Source: Cryobacterium mannosilyticum
GTDB lineage: Bacteria; Actinomycetota; Actinomycetes; Actinomycetales; Microbacteriaceae
Reading direction: 5' to 3'
DNA length: 64,000 bases
NCBI RefSeq assembly: GCF_004402705.1
Contig: NZ_SOFM01000027.1
Coordinates: 83,247 to 147,246 of the forward strand
Of the stretch, positions 7,776-15,963 are shown one piece after another. The notes under the pieces were generated by a model that worked only from the letters and a program-made list of their open reading frames with translations, did no database searches and was not told the DNA's origin. The position numbers and the translations under genes are program-made. How positions within the stretch are numbered: position 1 is the first letter of the stretch; every line of letters begins with the position of its first letter.

Positions 7776-9235
7776 AACTGAACGAAAGAGTGGATGCCGC
7801 GCGAGGCGCGGGTCCCCAGAATCACTTCGTCACGAGAGGAGGGACCCTCGCGCCGGCAGGAGGGGACCCGGCGGCCGGCAGGCCCGGCGGGGAAAGCCCG
7901 GCCGATCCGGGGTCGCTCCCGCTTCCCACGGCGGTGGTCGCCCCGGTCGATCCCCTCGCCGAGCTCAAGGAGCGGGCGGCCCAGGAACTCTTCGGCCGCA
8001 TCGGCTCCCGGCTCAGCGATTCCAGTCTCGACGAGGAGCAACTGCACGCCCTGGCCCGAGCCGAACTGGGAAAGATCGTCTCCGCCGAACAGGTGCCCCT
8101 GAGCCGGGAGGAACGCAACAGGCTCATCTCCGAGATCGGCGCCGACGTGCTCGGCTATGGTCCGCTCGAGCGCCTGTTGAACGACGAGACCGTGACCGAG
8201 ATCATGGTCAACGGACACGAGCAGATCTTCGTCGAACGACACGGGCAGCTCACCCTCAGCGACGCCAGCTTCACCAGTGAGGCCCAGCTCCGCCGGGTGA
8301 TCGAGCGGATCGTTGCCAAGGTGGGTCGCCGAATCGACGAGTCCTCACCCCTGGTCGATGCGCGCCTGGCCGACGGGTCGCGCGTGAACGCCATCATTCC
8401 TCCTCTGGCAGTGGACGGATCCTCGCTCACTATTCGCAAGTTCGCGCGCGAACCACTCACCGCCGCCGACCTGGTCGGGCTCGGCACCTTGACCCCCGGC
8501 ATGGCCGAGGTGCTCGAGGCATGCGTGAACGCCCGGCTCAACATCATCGTCTCCGGGGGCACCGGCACGGGGAAGACGACGCTTCTGAACGTGCTCTCCG
8601 GCTTCATCCCCGCCAATGAACGCATTATCACCATCGAGGATGCGGTCGAGCTGCAGCTGCAGCAGGACCACGTCATCCGGCTCGAGTCCAGGCCGGCCAA
8701 CATCGAGGGCAAGGGCGAGGTGACCATCCGGGACCTGGTGCGAAACTCGCTCCGGATGCGCCCGGACCGCATCGTGATCGGTGAGTGCCGCGGCGGCGAG
8801 AGCCTCGACATGCTCCAGGCGATGAACACCGGCCACGAGGGATCCATCTCGACGGTGCACTCCAACTCGCCCAGGGACGCGATCTCCAGGCTCGAAACGC
8901 TGGTCCTGATGGCCGGGATGGACCTCCCGTTGCGGGCTATCCGGGAGCAGATCTCGTCGGCCATTGACGTGATCGTGCAGATCAGCCGACTGAAAGACGG
9001 CACCCGCCGGATCACGCACGTGACCGAGGTGCAGGGCATGGAGGGTGACATCGTGACGCTGCAGGATGCCTTCGTGTTCGACTTCTCCGCCGGAGTCGAT
9101 GGGGACGGCCGCGTCCTCGGCCATGCGGCAGCGACCGGGGTGAGGCCTCGATTCGCCGACAAGTTCCGCGAGATGGGCATCCCCCTGTCGCCCGGAATTT
9201 TCCAGGCCGACCTGGTGACGCGGGGTCGGCGATGA
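7772..9235 (+). CDS. tadA: Secretion ATPase TadA/CpaF
   Basis: 487-residue hexameric ATPase that drives Flp pilus polymerisation. Seen: Walker A SGGTGTGKTT near residue 265, the Asp box ITIEDAVELQL, Walker B-region PDRIVIGECRGGE, and the His box GHEGSISTVHSNSP, all in order. The N-terminal 70 residues are a Pro/Gly-rich extension, and the N1/N2 domain (LGYGPLERLLNDETVTEIMVNG) begins near residue 128. The ATG at 7772 overlaps the tadZ stop by 4 bp and has no strong ribosome site, as expected for a coupled start; the stop overlaps tadB by 4 bp. Confidence 0.95.
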   Translation: MKLNERVDAARGAGPQNHFVTRGGTLAPAGGDPAAGRPGGESPADPGSLPLPTAVVAPVDPLAELKERAAQELFGRIGSRLSDSSLDEEQLHALARAELGKIVSAEQVPLSREERNRLISEIGADVLGYGPLERLLNDETVTEIMVNGHEQIFVERHGQLTLSDASFTSEAQLRRVIERIVAKVGRRIDESSPLVDARLADGSRVNAIIPPLAVDGSSLTIRKFAREPLTAADLVGLGTLTPGMAEVLEACVNARLNIIVSGGTGTGKTTLLNVLSGFIPANERIITIEDAVELQLQQDHVIRLESRPANIEGKGEVTIRDLVRNSLRMRPDRIVIGECRGGESLDMLQAMNTGHEGSISTVHSNSPRDAISRLETLVLMAGMDLPLRAIREQISSAIDVIVQISRLKDGTRRITHVTEVQGMEGDIVTLQDAFVFDFSAGVDGDGRVLGHAAATGVRPRFADKFREMGIPLSPGIFQADLVTRGRR

Positions 9236-10188
9236 GCCCCGTGCTGTACGCCGGCATCGCGGCCGGGCTGTTGGCCCTGCTCGTGCTCGTGTTCCTGGTC
9301 ATCGCGCCGAGCGGGCCGAAGGTTCCGCTCGAACGTCGTCGTGCCCCCGGAACCGTCGCGGAGGCGTCGACCCTGACCAGGATGACCGATCGCACGGTGG
9401 AAGCCATCGACGTGGTGATCCGCCGCCGCGCGTCGATACCGTTCGGTGCGGCGGAACTGGAACAGGCCGGCATTCGCATGCAGCCATCCGGGTTCGTGCT
9501 CATGGTCTTCTCGGCGGCGACGGTGCTGGCGCTGGTCGGCCTTCTGCTCGGTGCGGGCACCGGCTGGACGGTGCCGCTCATGGTCGCCGGTGTGGCCTGC
9601 GCTCCGATCGGCGCCCTGGTCCTGCTGCGGATCCGCACCGCCCGGCGCCGCGCGAAGTTCGCCGATCAGCTTGACGAGTCACTGGGCCTGCTCGCCGGCG
9701 CCCTGCGCGCCGGCCACGGTCTGCTCCGCGCGGTCGACGCCGTCTCCCAGGAAACGGAATCGCCGACGACCGAGGAGTTCGCCCGGGTCGTCAACGAAAC
9801 CCGGATCGGTCGTGACCTCAGCGACGCGCTGGACAACACCGCGCTGCGCATGCGCAGCGACGATTTCCAGTGGGTTGCCCAGGCCATCGCCATCAACCGG
9901 GAGGTGGGCGGCAACCTGTCCCAGGTGCTCGACCAGGTGGGGCACACCATCCGGGAGCGCAACCAGCTGCGCCGCCAGGTGAAGGCGCTCGCCGCGGAAG
10001 GAAAGATGTCCGCCTACGTGCTCATCGCCCTTCCGATCGGGGTCTTCTCCTTCCTGCTGATGACCCAGCCGTCCTATTTCAACGGCTTCCTCGGCAACAT
10101 CTGGGGAACCCTGGCCCTGGTGGTCGCCGCCATCCTGCTCATCGTCGGCTCGATCTGGATGATGGCCGTCGTCAAGGTGAAGTTCTAG
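9232..10188 (+). CDS. tadB: Pilus inner-membrane platform protein TadB
   Basis: 318 residues, T2SSF (GspF-type) domain. Membrane helices lie near residues 5-22, about 95-130 and at the C-terminus (two helices from residue 265). The cytosolic T2SSF part (LDESLGLLAGALRAGHGLLRAVD, from residue 145; ALDNTALRMRSDDFQWVAQAI) is typical. It pairs with TadC to form the platform on which TadA acts. GTG/ATG choice: ATG 9232 overlaps tadA by 4 bp. TadC begins 10 bp downstream. Confidence 0.9.
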   Translation: MSPVLYAGIAAGLLALLVLVFLVIAPSGPKVPLERRRAPGTVAEASTLTRMTDRTVEAIDVVIRRRASIPFGAAELEQAGIRMQPSGFVLMVFSAATVLALVGLLLGAGTGWTVPLMVAGVACAPIGALVLLRIRTARRRAKFADQLDESLGLLAGALRAGHGLLRAVDAVSQETESPTTEEFARVVNETRIGRDLSDALDNTALRMRSDDFQWVAQAIAINREVGGNLSQVLDQVGHTIRERNQLRRQVKALAAEGKMSAYVLIALPIGVFSFLLMTQPSYFNGFLGNIWGTLALVVAAILLIVGSIWMMAVVKVKF

Positions 10189-10197
10189 GAGAATTCG

Positions 10198-11058
10198 ATG
10201 CCATCACTCACTGCCATCCTGGCCGCCCTGGCCGTCGCCGGCGGGCTCGGCGCCCTGATCGGGATCCTGGTCGGCGGGCGCGCTCCGTCACCGGCCACCG
10301 AGCCGGGTGACGCGCCAGCGCAGGGGCGTGCGTCCCGGGGCCCGCTCTCCCTCCGGGCCAGGACCCGCGTGCCCCGAGGCTATCTCGCCCGGCTCGAACG
10401 GAACGTCGTGCTGGCGGGGCGCCCGCCCGCCTGGACCGTGGACAAGATCCTGATCGCCAAACCACTCGTGGCGGCAGGCGGCGTGCTGCTGGCGGGATTG
10501 TGGATCGGCGGTGACACCTCACCGGTGCGGATCGTGCTCGGTGCCGCCCTCGTGCTGCTGTGCTTCTTCGTCCCTGACCTTCTCATGTACAGCCGGGGCC
10601 AGGAACGGCAGGAGCAGATCCAGAACGCGCTCGCCGACACCCTCGACCAGATGACCATCGCCGTGGAGGCCGGCCTCGGCTTCGAGGCGGCGATGGCGAA
10701 GGCGGCCACGAACGGCAAGGGCCCGTTGGCCGAGGAGTTCATTCGAACCCTTCAGGACATGAGCATCGGCCGCTCACGCAAAGACGCCTACCAGGAGCTC
10801 AGTGCCCGCACCTCCTCGGCCGACCTGCGCCGGTTCACCCGCTCGGTCATCCAGGCCGACACCTACGGAATCGCGATCGCCGACGTGTTGCGCGTGCAGG
10901 CAGGGGAGATGCGGATGCGTCGCCGCCAGCGGGCCGAAGAGCAGGCGATGAAAGTACCGGTCAAAGTTATTTTCCCGCTGGTATTCTGCATCCTGCCGGT
11001 GCTCTTCATCGTGCTGCTCACGCCCGCGGTGATCAGCATCACCAAGGCGTTCACCTAG
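10198..11058 (+). CDS. tadC: Pilus inner-membrane platform protein TadC
   Basis: 286 residues with an N-terminal membrane helix, two central helices (about residues 82-125), a T2SSF domain (ALADTLDQMTIAVEAGLGFEAAM) and a C-terminal hydrophobic hairpin (VIFPLVFCILPVLFIVLLTPAVI). ATG 10198 follows an AGGAG site. It is the last gene of the Tad operon; no outer-membrane secretin or TadD-like gene is present, as expected for a Gram-positive cell. Confidence 0.9.
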   Translation: MPSLTAILAALAVAGGLGALIGILVGGRAPSPATEPGDAPAQGRASRGPLSLRARTRVPRGYLARLERNVVLAGRPPAWTVDKILIAKPLVAAGGVLLAGLWIGGDTSPVRIVLGAALVLLCFFVPDLLMYSRGQERQEQIQNALADTLDQMTIAVEAGLGFEAAMAKAATNGKGPLAEEFIRTLQDMSIGRSRKDAYQELSARTSSADLRRFTRSVIQADTYGIAIADVLRVQAGEMRMRRRQRAEEQAMKVPVKVIFPLVFCILPVLFIVLLTPAVISITKAFT

Positions 11059-11102
11059 GTCGCTGGGGATACGGGGCCGGTAGATCGCAGATCAGTCGGT
11101 CC

Positions 11103-11235
11103 CTACTCGAGGTCAGGGCCGAGCAACTCCGAGATCGCCTGCTCGAACACGCCGAGGATTGCGCCAGGCAAAGGATTCCAGCTCACCCTGCTGCAGTTGG
11201 GCTATCCGGTCGCGGTCGATGATGGCACGCGTCAT
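11103..11235 (-). pseudogene. Remnant of a short or deleted gene on the minus strand
   Basis: Read on the minus strand from ATG 11233-11235, the first 24 codons (MTRAIIDRDRIAQLQQGELE...) look protein-like and then run out of frame. The other frame carries ILGVFEQAISELLGPDLE and stops at 11103-11105. The span of 133 bp is not a multiple of three, so the two halves are separated by a frameshift. It looks like both ends of a larger gene joined by a deletion. Family not recognised. Confidence 0.35.
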
Positions 11236-11295
11236 TGAAACTCACGCACGTGCTGTGAACATAGTGGCGGAGACGCCTGTCGGTCGATGTCCCGG

Positions 11296-11784
11296 CTAGC
11301 GGAAGTTCACGAACTGCAGGGCGACCTCGAGATCCTTGCCCTTGAGCAGGGCCATCGTGGCCTGCAGGTCGTCGCGGCTCTTCGAGCTGACGCGCAGTTC
11401 GTCGCCCTGGATCTGGCTCTTGACGCCCTTGGGGCCTTCGTCGCGGATGATCTTGTTGATTTTCTTCGCGTTCTCCTGGTCGATGCCGGCCTTCACCCCG
11501 GCCTCGATCCGGAACTCCTTGCCGGAGGCGAAGGGTTCGCCGGCGTCGAGGCTGCGCAGGGAGATGCCGCGCTTGATCAGCTTCGATTCGAACACCTCGA
11601 GGATCGCCTTGACGCGCTCCTCGGAGTTGGCCTTCATGAGCACCTTCTCGCCGCTCATCTCGATCGAGGCGCCGACGTTTTTGAAGTCGTAGCGCTGGGC
11701 GACTTCCTTGTGGGCCTGGTTGAGGGCGTTGTCGACCTCCATCGGGTCGACCTTGCTGACGATGTCGAACGTTGAGTCTGCCAT
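11296..11784 (-). CDS. YajQ-family nucleotide-binding protein
   Basis: 162-residue YajQ/UPF0234 protein, full length. The N-terminus MADSTFDIVSKVDPMEVDNAL and the C-terminal LKGKDLEVALQFVNFR are near-invariant in the family, which has two ferredoxin-like domains. Some members bind cyclic di-GMP or RNA; whether this one does cannot be told. Monocistronic, reading toward the Tad locus. Confidence 0.92.
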   Translation of the reverse strand: MADSTFDIVSKVDPMEVDNALNQAHKEVAQRYDFKNVGASIEMSGEKVLMKANSEERVKAILEVFESKLIKRGISLRSLDAGEPFASGKEFRIEAGVKAGIDQENAKKINKIIRDEGPKGVKSQIQGDELRVSSKSRDDLQATMALLKGKDLEVALQFVNFR

Positions 11785-11865
11785 GCCTGCAATGTTATCG
11801 AGTGGGACGCTCCATCACGACAGCCGGGCACCGCCCGGCGGCGGAACCCGGCCGGCCGGGCCCGG

Positions 11866-12882
11866 TCAGCGGGGCGTCTGAGCGGTGCTCGAGCGCACGA
11901 TCAGCTCAAACGGCATCGGCGTGTTCAGGTTCGGCGTGAGGTGCTTTCCCGGGCTGAGCTGGTCGAGCAGGATCTCGACCGCCTTTGCTCCCTGCCCCTG
12001 CGGGAATTGGGCGATCGTGCTCAGCCCGAAGAAGTCGGCCAGTTCGTGGTCGTCCACGCCGATCACGGAGACGTCCCGCGGCACGACCAGGCCGAGGTCC
12101 TTGGCCGCCAGGATGGCACCGATCGCCATCTCGTCGGAGGCGGCGAAGATGGCGGTCGGCCGGTCGTGCGGGTTGCCGAGGAGCTGCTTCGCCGCCTGGT
12201 AGCCGCCGCGCATCGTGAAGTCGGCCGTCATGAACAGTTCGGCGGCCGGGGTGATCCCGGCCGCGTCGAGCGCGTTCTCGTAGCCGACCCGCCGGTTCGT
12301 CGGCAGGTGGAAGTCCAGGTCGAGGTCCTTGTTGCCGCCGATGTGCGCGATCCGGGTGTGGCCGAGCGACAGGAGGTGCTCGGTGGCCAGCCGCGCGACG
12401 GCGACGTCGTCGATGGTGAGGGTGCGCACTCCCTCGATCGGGCCGCCGACGCCGACGAGGGGCTTGCCGAGCGCATGCAGGCTGGTCACCTCGGTCGCCG
12501 TCAGCTCGAGCGAAATGGCGATCACGGCATCCACTCGCTGGCGAAGCAGGAAATGGTCGAACACGCTGCGGCGCTCGGCGCCGCCGCCGGTGAGGCTGTA
12601 CAGGGTGAGGTCGTAGCCGTTGTTGAGCAGGGACTTCTGGGCGCCCTCGACCACGCTGGAGAAGAACCAGCGGTCGAGGAACGGAACGACGACGCCGATG
12701 TTCTTCATCCGCCCGGAGGCCAGGCTCGACGCCGTCGACGAGACGACGTAGCCCAGTTCGTCGGCCGCCGCTTCCACCTTCAGCCGGGTGGCGGGGGAGA
12801 CATGGCCGTTGCCGCTCAGGGCGCGCGAAACCGTGGCGGTGGACACGCCCGCGTGACGGGCGACCTCGTCGATGCCGACCAT
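11866..12882 (-). CDS. LacI-family transcriptional regulator
   Basis: 338-residue LacI repressor with an N-terminal helix-turn-helix (DEVARHAGVSTATVSRALSG, residues 5-24), a hinge helix (STASSLASGRMKNIG) and a periplasmic-binding-protein-like sensor domain. No sugar-use gene is adjacent. The maltodextrin locus at 30386-38039 has two LacI-type operators and no regulator of its own, so this gene is a candidate; the intervening 13-kb element 1 would have increased their separation. A small palindrome (TCGAT-CAT-ATCGA, 12916-12928) 33 bp upstream of the start could be an autoregulatory site. Confidence 0.93.
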   Translation of the reverse strand: MVGIDEVARHAGVSTATVSRALSGNGHVSPATRLKVEAAADELGYVVSSTASSLASGRMKNIGVVVPFLDRWFFSSVVEGAQKSLLNNGYDLTLYSLTGGGAERRSVFDHFLLRQRVDAVIAISLELTATEVTSLHALGKPLVGVGGPIEGVRTLTIDDVAVARLATEHLLSLGHTRIAHIGGNKDLDLDFHLPTNRRVGYENALDAAGITPAAELFMTADFTMRGGYQAAKQLLGNPHDRPTAIFAASDEMAIGAILAAKDLGLVVPRDVSVIGVDDHELADFFGLSTIAQFPQGQGAKAVEILLDQLSPGKHLTPNLNTPMPFELIVRSSTAQTPR

Positions 12883-13036
12883 GGGGTTCCTAACGGCGGT
12901 GAATTTGAGCCTTCATCGATCATATCGACCGGCGGATGTGCGCCGATCCCGGCCTTGATTTCTCACTGGGGCCAAAACTCTTGTATTCTGTCTGAGCGTC
13001 TCCGGTCACGTGTTCACATATGGTCGGGTGCGTATT

Positions 13037-13118
13037 GGCAAGTTACCCAAGTGGCCAAAGGGATCTGACTGTAAATCAGCCGTCTTAGACTTCGGGGGTT
13101 CGAATCCCTCACTTGCCA
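13037..13118 (+). tRNA. tRNA-Tyr (anticodon GTA)
   Basis: 82 nt, class II with a long variable arm. Acceptor GGCAAGT (13037-13043) pairs with ACTTGCC (13111-13117), discriminator A at 13118; the anticodon loop CTGTAAA reads Tyr codons. CCA is not fully encoded. The 3' end from 13096 is the attachment site of element 1 and remains intact. Confidence 0.95.
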
Positions 13119-13119
13119 C
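13096..13119. repeat. attL core of element 1
   Basis: 24-bp sequence beginning GGGTTCGAATCCC and ending CTTGCCAC, in the T-arm and acceptor of tRNA-Tyr. It is repeated without mismatch at 26257-26280. Confidence 0.9.
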
Positions 13120-13167
13120 CGTGCCTAACCCCCGGAATCCCTGTGTTTCCGGGGGTTTTTGCGTCTC

Positions 13168-14292
13168 TCAGGCCTCTTTCCCCCACGAGAACCCCACAAT
13201 TGTTTCGGCGCGCACCGCATCCATCCGCTCGGAAACGGCGTCGAGGTCGTCTTCGAACAGGTCCGCGTAGGTGTCGAGCGTCATCGCTGCTGAGGCGTGG
13301 CCGAGCATCCGCTGCACTGCCTTGGGGTTCGCGCCGGCCGAGATGGCCAGGCTTGCCGCGGTGTGGCGGAGGTCGTGCGGGGTGATGAGCGGGAACGTGC
13401 CATCGTCCTTCTGGGCGGCCTGCACTGCCCTGATGAACCATCCGCCCTCGGTGTTGGACCGTGGGAAGTGGACATCGCCGGCACCGAACACCAGCTGCCC
13501 CCGGGTCTTCCCTTCGCACGCTCGAGCGAGTGGCACAGACAGGAAGCTCGGGTACGGGACGCTCCGGCGCTCGTGAGTCTTCGGGGTGCCGACAACGACC
13601 TGGCTGCCGATGAGGACGGCATTCTCCTCGATAAGCATCCGCCGGCGGAGCGCGTCCAGGCACGATAGGCGCAGGCCGATGGCTTCACCCCAGCGGATGC
13701 CGGTGTAGGCGAGCACGTAGACCAATGTGGAGTGCTCGGCGGCGTGCATCGCGAGCAGTTCGACTTGGGCGGCCGAGAGGTAGGCGCGCTTCTTCTTCCC
13801 CTTGCGTGGGAGCTTGACACCGCGGGCCGGGTTGGACGAGATCCGTTTGTCGAGTACGGCGATGTCGAGAATGGCGGCGAGCACGCCGAACGCTCGGATG
13901 ACGACGGTCGCCGAGCGAGGCTTCCCGCCGTTCGCCGTGAACTTCGTCACCCACGACTGGACTTCAGAGTGTCGGATCTCTCCGATGCGTCGCGTGCCCC
14001 ATGCCGGCTCCACGTGCACCCGCCACGCGGTCTCCACCGTGCGGAGGGAGGACGGCTTGAGGTGTGACTGGTTGGCCATCCATTCGACGCCGAGCTCGTG
14101 GATGGAGAGCTTCGCGGTCTTCGGGTCGACGTACTCGCCGCGGTTCGTCGCGACCGTGATGTCGGCGAGGTAGTCCTCAGCGTCTTTCTTGCGCGCGAAT
14201 CCGCCCTTCTCGCGCGACTGCCGGGCGGGGTCGCGATACCGGACCCGGTAACGCTTGCCGGCGCCAGTGCCGTAAGAGGTGATGCTGCCCAT
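13168..14292 (-). CDS. int: Tyrosine-family integrase of element 1
   Basis: 374-residue phage integrase reading toward attL. N-terminal arm-binding region (YRVRYRDPARQSREKGGFARKKDAEDY, shown here only in part: YRVRYRDP at residues 14-21), a SAM-like core-binding domain (about 65-160), and a catalytic domain with Arg in GIRWGEAIGL, the His-x-x-Arg motif HDLRHT, the second His in LGHASAAMTL and the Tyr nucleophile in DTYADL. The ATG at 14292 (MGSITSYG) is preferred to the longer frame, whose first 69 residues look untranslated. The stop lies 49 bp from the attL core. Confidence 0.95.
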   Translation of the reverse strand: MGSITSYGTGAGKRYRVRYRDPARQSREKGGFARKKDAEDYLADITVATNRGEYVDPKTAKLSIHELGVEWMANQSHLKPSSLRTVETAWRVHVEPAWGTRRIGEIRHSEVQSWVTKFTANGGKPRSATVVIRAFGVLAAILDIAVLDKRISSNPARGVKLPRKGKKKRAYLSAAQVELLAMHAAEHSTLVYVLAYTGIRWGEAIGLRLSCLDALRRRMLIEENAVLIGSQVVVGTPKTHERRSVPYPSFLSVPLARACEGKTRGQLVFGAGDVHFPRSNTEGGWFIRAVQAAQKDDGTFPLITPHDLRHTAASLAISAGANPKAVQRMLGHASAAMTLDTYADLFEDDLDAVSERMDAVRAETIVGFSWGKEA

Positions 14293-14337
14293 GTTGTGCT
14301 CCGTTGTTCGTAGCTGCCGGGTGGCCGCTACTCCTAA

Positions 14338-14420
14338 GCCATGCGGCGGATCCGTCGGCCGTGCGTTGGTCGGGTGAAAATCACTGGATTTGGAGGTGGT
14401 GGAGATTTCCGCCGCATGGC
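14338..14420. promoter_or_regulatory. 13-bp inverted repeat between integrase and AlpA-like gene
   Basis: GCCATGCGGCGGA (14338-14350) and TCCGCCGCATGGC (14408-14420) are exact reverse complements; CTAAG/CTTAG outer arms extend the symmetry with a 3-nt offset. The arms are 57 bp apart in the divergent intergenic region. This fits a looping operator or excisionase-binding region. Confidence 0.55.
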
Positions 14421-14497
14421 CCCTTAGTGGGACCACCCATTGGTCTCTCCGGTGGCGACTTGACGGTCGCGGCCGGATCCCGGATCGAAGGAACACC

Positions 14498-14698
14498 ATG
14501 CCCGTCTACCTCACCCCCGACCAGGTCGTCCTCATGCTCCCCGGAGTCTCGCGCGGCCAGCTCGCCCAGCTCCGATTCCACGGGAAGGGCCCTAAGTACC
14601 GCAAGCCGACCGCCAAGACCGTCCTGTACGTCCAGTCCGAAGTGGTGGCGTGGGTGGAGAGCACGACGTGCGGCGGCACTGGGACAGGGGCCGCGTGA
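14498..14698 (+). CDS. AlpA-like excisionase/HTH protein, copy 1
   Basis: 66-residue protein with an N-terminal helix-turn-helix (LTPDQVVLMLPGVSRGQLAQ, residues 5-24) and the wing-like GKGPKYRKPTAKTVLYVQSEVV, the layout of AlpA/MerR-type DNA-binding proteins used as excisionases or activators by integrative elements. Good ribosome site AAGGA six bases before ATG 14498. Divergent from the integrase, and paralogous to the protein at 15437-15637 (about half of residues identical, with GPKYRKPT in both). Confidence 0.8.
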   Translation: MPVYLTPDQVVLMLPGVSRGQLAQLRFHGKGPKYRKPTAKTVLYVQSEVVAWVESTTCGGTGTGAA

Positions 14699-14727
14699 GG
14701 CGCTGACGAGGCGGTAGGCGTGAGGCA

Positions 14728-15354
14728 TCAGAACACCGCACCTACGTCGTCGAGATCAACACCGTTGCTCCGCAGGGCGTTGTCCGTTGTGTACAGCTGA
14801 GCTTGCAGAGCGCGGATCTTCTCGTTGGCATCGCGCTCGGCGTCCTCATCCGGGCGGCGCCCTTCGTCTTGGGCGGTCTTGCGCAGTTCAGCCAGTTCCC
14901 GTTCGACCTTCGCAAGCTGCACATGGAGGCTGCTTCGGTGGCGCAACGTCTCAGCCACCAGTTGGTCAAAGAACGCCGGATATCCGCCCTCCAGGAGCGG
15001 TGAGCCGTCTACGTGCGCGTTGAGGCTACGCACGTCACTCGTGCCGCCGAACCACTCGCGGGCCAGCCAAGCCAGCGCTTTGGCCTCGAACCCTTCACCA
15101 TCGGTGAGAACCATCTCGTAGTAGGGCTTCGTGACATCGAACACTAGATCCGCTGGTGATACGTGGAGGACGAGTGCGATCGCCATGAGTTGACGGACAG
15201 TCAGATCATCCTTCCGCCCATTCTCGAGGTTCGCCACAATCGACCGCGTGAGGCCGAAGCCGGCCTTTTCTGCCAACTCCTCGGCGCTCATCTTGAGGTG
15301 CTTCCGATACTTCGCGATCTTCGCGCCTGGATTATAGGAGAAAGTCTTGGCCAT
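14728..15354 (-). CDS. XRE-family repressor of element 1
   Basis: 208 residues. An XRE helix-turn-helix occupies residues 12-60 (KMSAEELAEKAGFG ... SIVANLENGRKDDLTVRQL). A middle domain follows and the C-terminus is a predicted coiled coil (VQLAKVERELAELRK; NEKIRALQAQL). There is no peptidase-type autocleavage domain, so induction would not be by classic LexA-like cleavage. The ATG at 15354 (MAKTFSYNP) is chosen over an upstream in-frame start because it lies just outside the palindromic operators. Divergent from the second AlpA-like gene: a lysogeny-switch arrangement. Confidence 0.85.
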   Translation of the reverse strand: MAKTFSYNPGAKIAKYRKHLKMSAEELAEKAGFGLTRSIVANLENGRKDDLTVRQLMAIALVLHVSPADLVFDVTKPYYEMVLTDGEGFEAKALAWLAREWFGGTSDVRSLNAHVDGSPLLEGGYPAFFDQLVAETLRHRSSLHVQLAKVERELAELRKTAQDEGRRPDEDAERDANEKIRALQAQLYTTDNALRSNGVDLDDVGAVF

Positions 15355-15358
15355 GCGA

Positions 15359-15419
15359 TACACATTAGACGCGTTTCTGTGTATTGTGAAGTCATACACA
15401 AAACGTACGGTTCTGTGTA
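15359..15419. promoter_or_regulatory. Two matched palindromic operators in the repressor switch region
   Basis: Two 25-bp sites, 15359-15383 and 15395-15419, have the identical form TACACA-N13-TGTGTA, with ends matching exactly and centres 36 bp apart. The right sides share GTTC/TTTC before TGTGTA. The sites fill the 82-bp gap between the repressor start (15354) and the second AlpA-like start (15437), so they are the probable repressor operators controlling both divergent promoters. Confidence 0.8.
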
Positions 15420-15436
15420 ATCAGTTAGGAGTTGTC

Positions 15437-15637
15437 ATGGCTACATATCTCTCCATCGCCCAGGTTTGCGAGATGATCCCCGGCATGACCAAGGGAACGC
15501 TCTCGCAGCTGCGATTCCGAGGCGAAGGCCCCAAGTACCGCAAGCCGACGCCCCGCAATGTCGTCTACCTCGAGTCGGAAGTCATCGAGTGGGTCGAAGG
15601 AACGGCGCGCATCGGGACCGCACTCAAGTCCGCATGA
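15437..15637 (+). CDS. AlpA-like HTH protein, copy 2 (Cro/excisionase position)
   Basis: 66 residues, paralogue of the protein at 14498-14698: LSIAQVCEMIPGMTKGTLSQ at residues 5-24, then GPKYRKPTPRNVVYLESEVIEW. It is the first gene after the operators and would be the first to be repressed. ATG 15437 follows TTAGGAG. The stop overlaps the next start (ATGA, 15634-15637). By position it may act as an activator or Cro-like factor while copy 1 serves as excisionase; that division of labour is inference. Confidence 0.8.
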   Translation: MATYLSIAQVCEMIPGMTKGTLSQLRFRGEGPKYRKPTPRNVVYLESEVIEWVEGTARIGTALKSA

Positions 15638-15963
15638 TCACCACCGTGCACGAAAAAGCCCTCGCATGCCTGGCAGGGCAAAACGAGGGCGAAGTAACCG
15701 AGTACCGAACTAAGGAACCGATCAACTTGAATAAGAATACCAGTGTCACCAGCACCACCGCCAGGGTCACGACCACACCGAAGGCTCAGGCATGGCTCGA
15801 CGGGCTCTTCGATCGCTTGAAGGTCGCGCCCGTGACCGTCGCCACCGCGGCCGGCTTCGTCGTCAAGCCCGATTCACTCTTGCTCAAGTCCCTCTGCAAT
15901 GCAGATGAAGCCCGCCACATCGACCGCGCCCGGTTCGCTATCAACGCGGGGGTGTCCCTGTGA
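15634..15963 (+). CDS. Hypothetical protein of element 1
   Basis: 109 residues, not recognised. No membrane segment or signal peptide. The N-terminal half is Thr/Ser-rich (TSVTSTTARVTTTPKA), the C-terminal half (WLDGLFDRLKVAPVTVATAAG) is compact and predicted helical. Coupled at both ends: its ATG overlaps the preceding stop by 4 bp and its stop overlaps the following GTG by 4 bp, so it belongs to the early operon. Confidence 0.6.
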   Translation: MITTVHEKALACLAGQNEGEVTEYRTKEPINLNKNTSVTSTTARVTTTPKAQAWLDGLFDRLKVAPVTVATAAGFVVKPDSLLLKSLCNADEARHIDRARFAINAGVSL

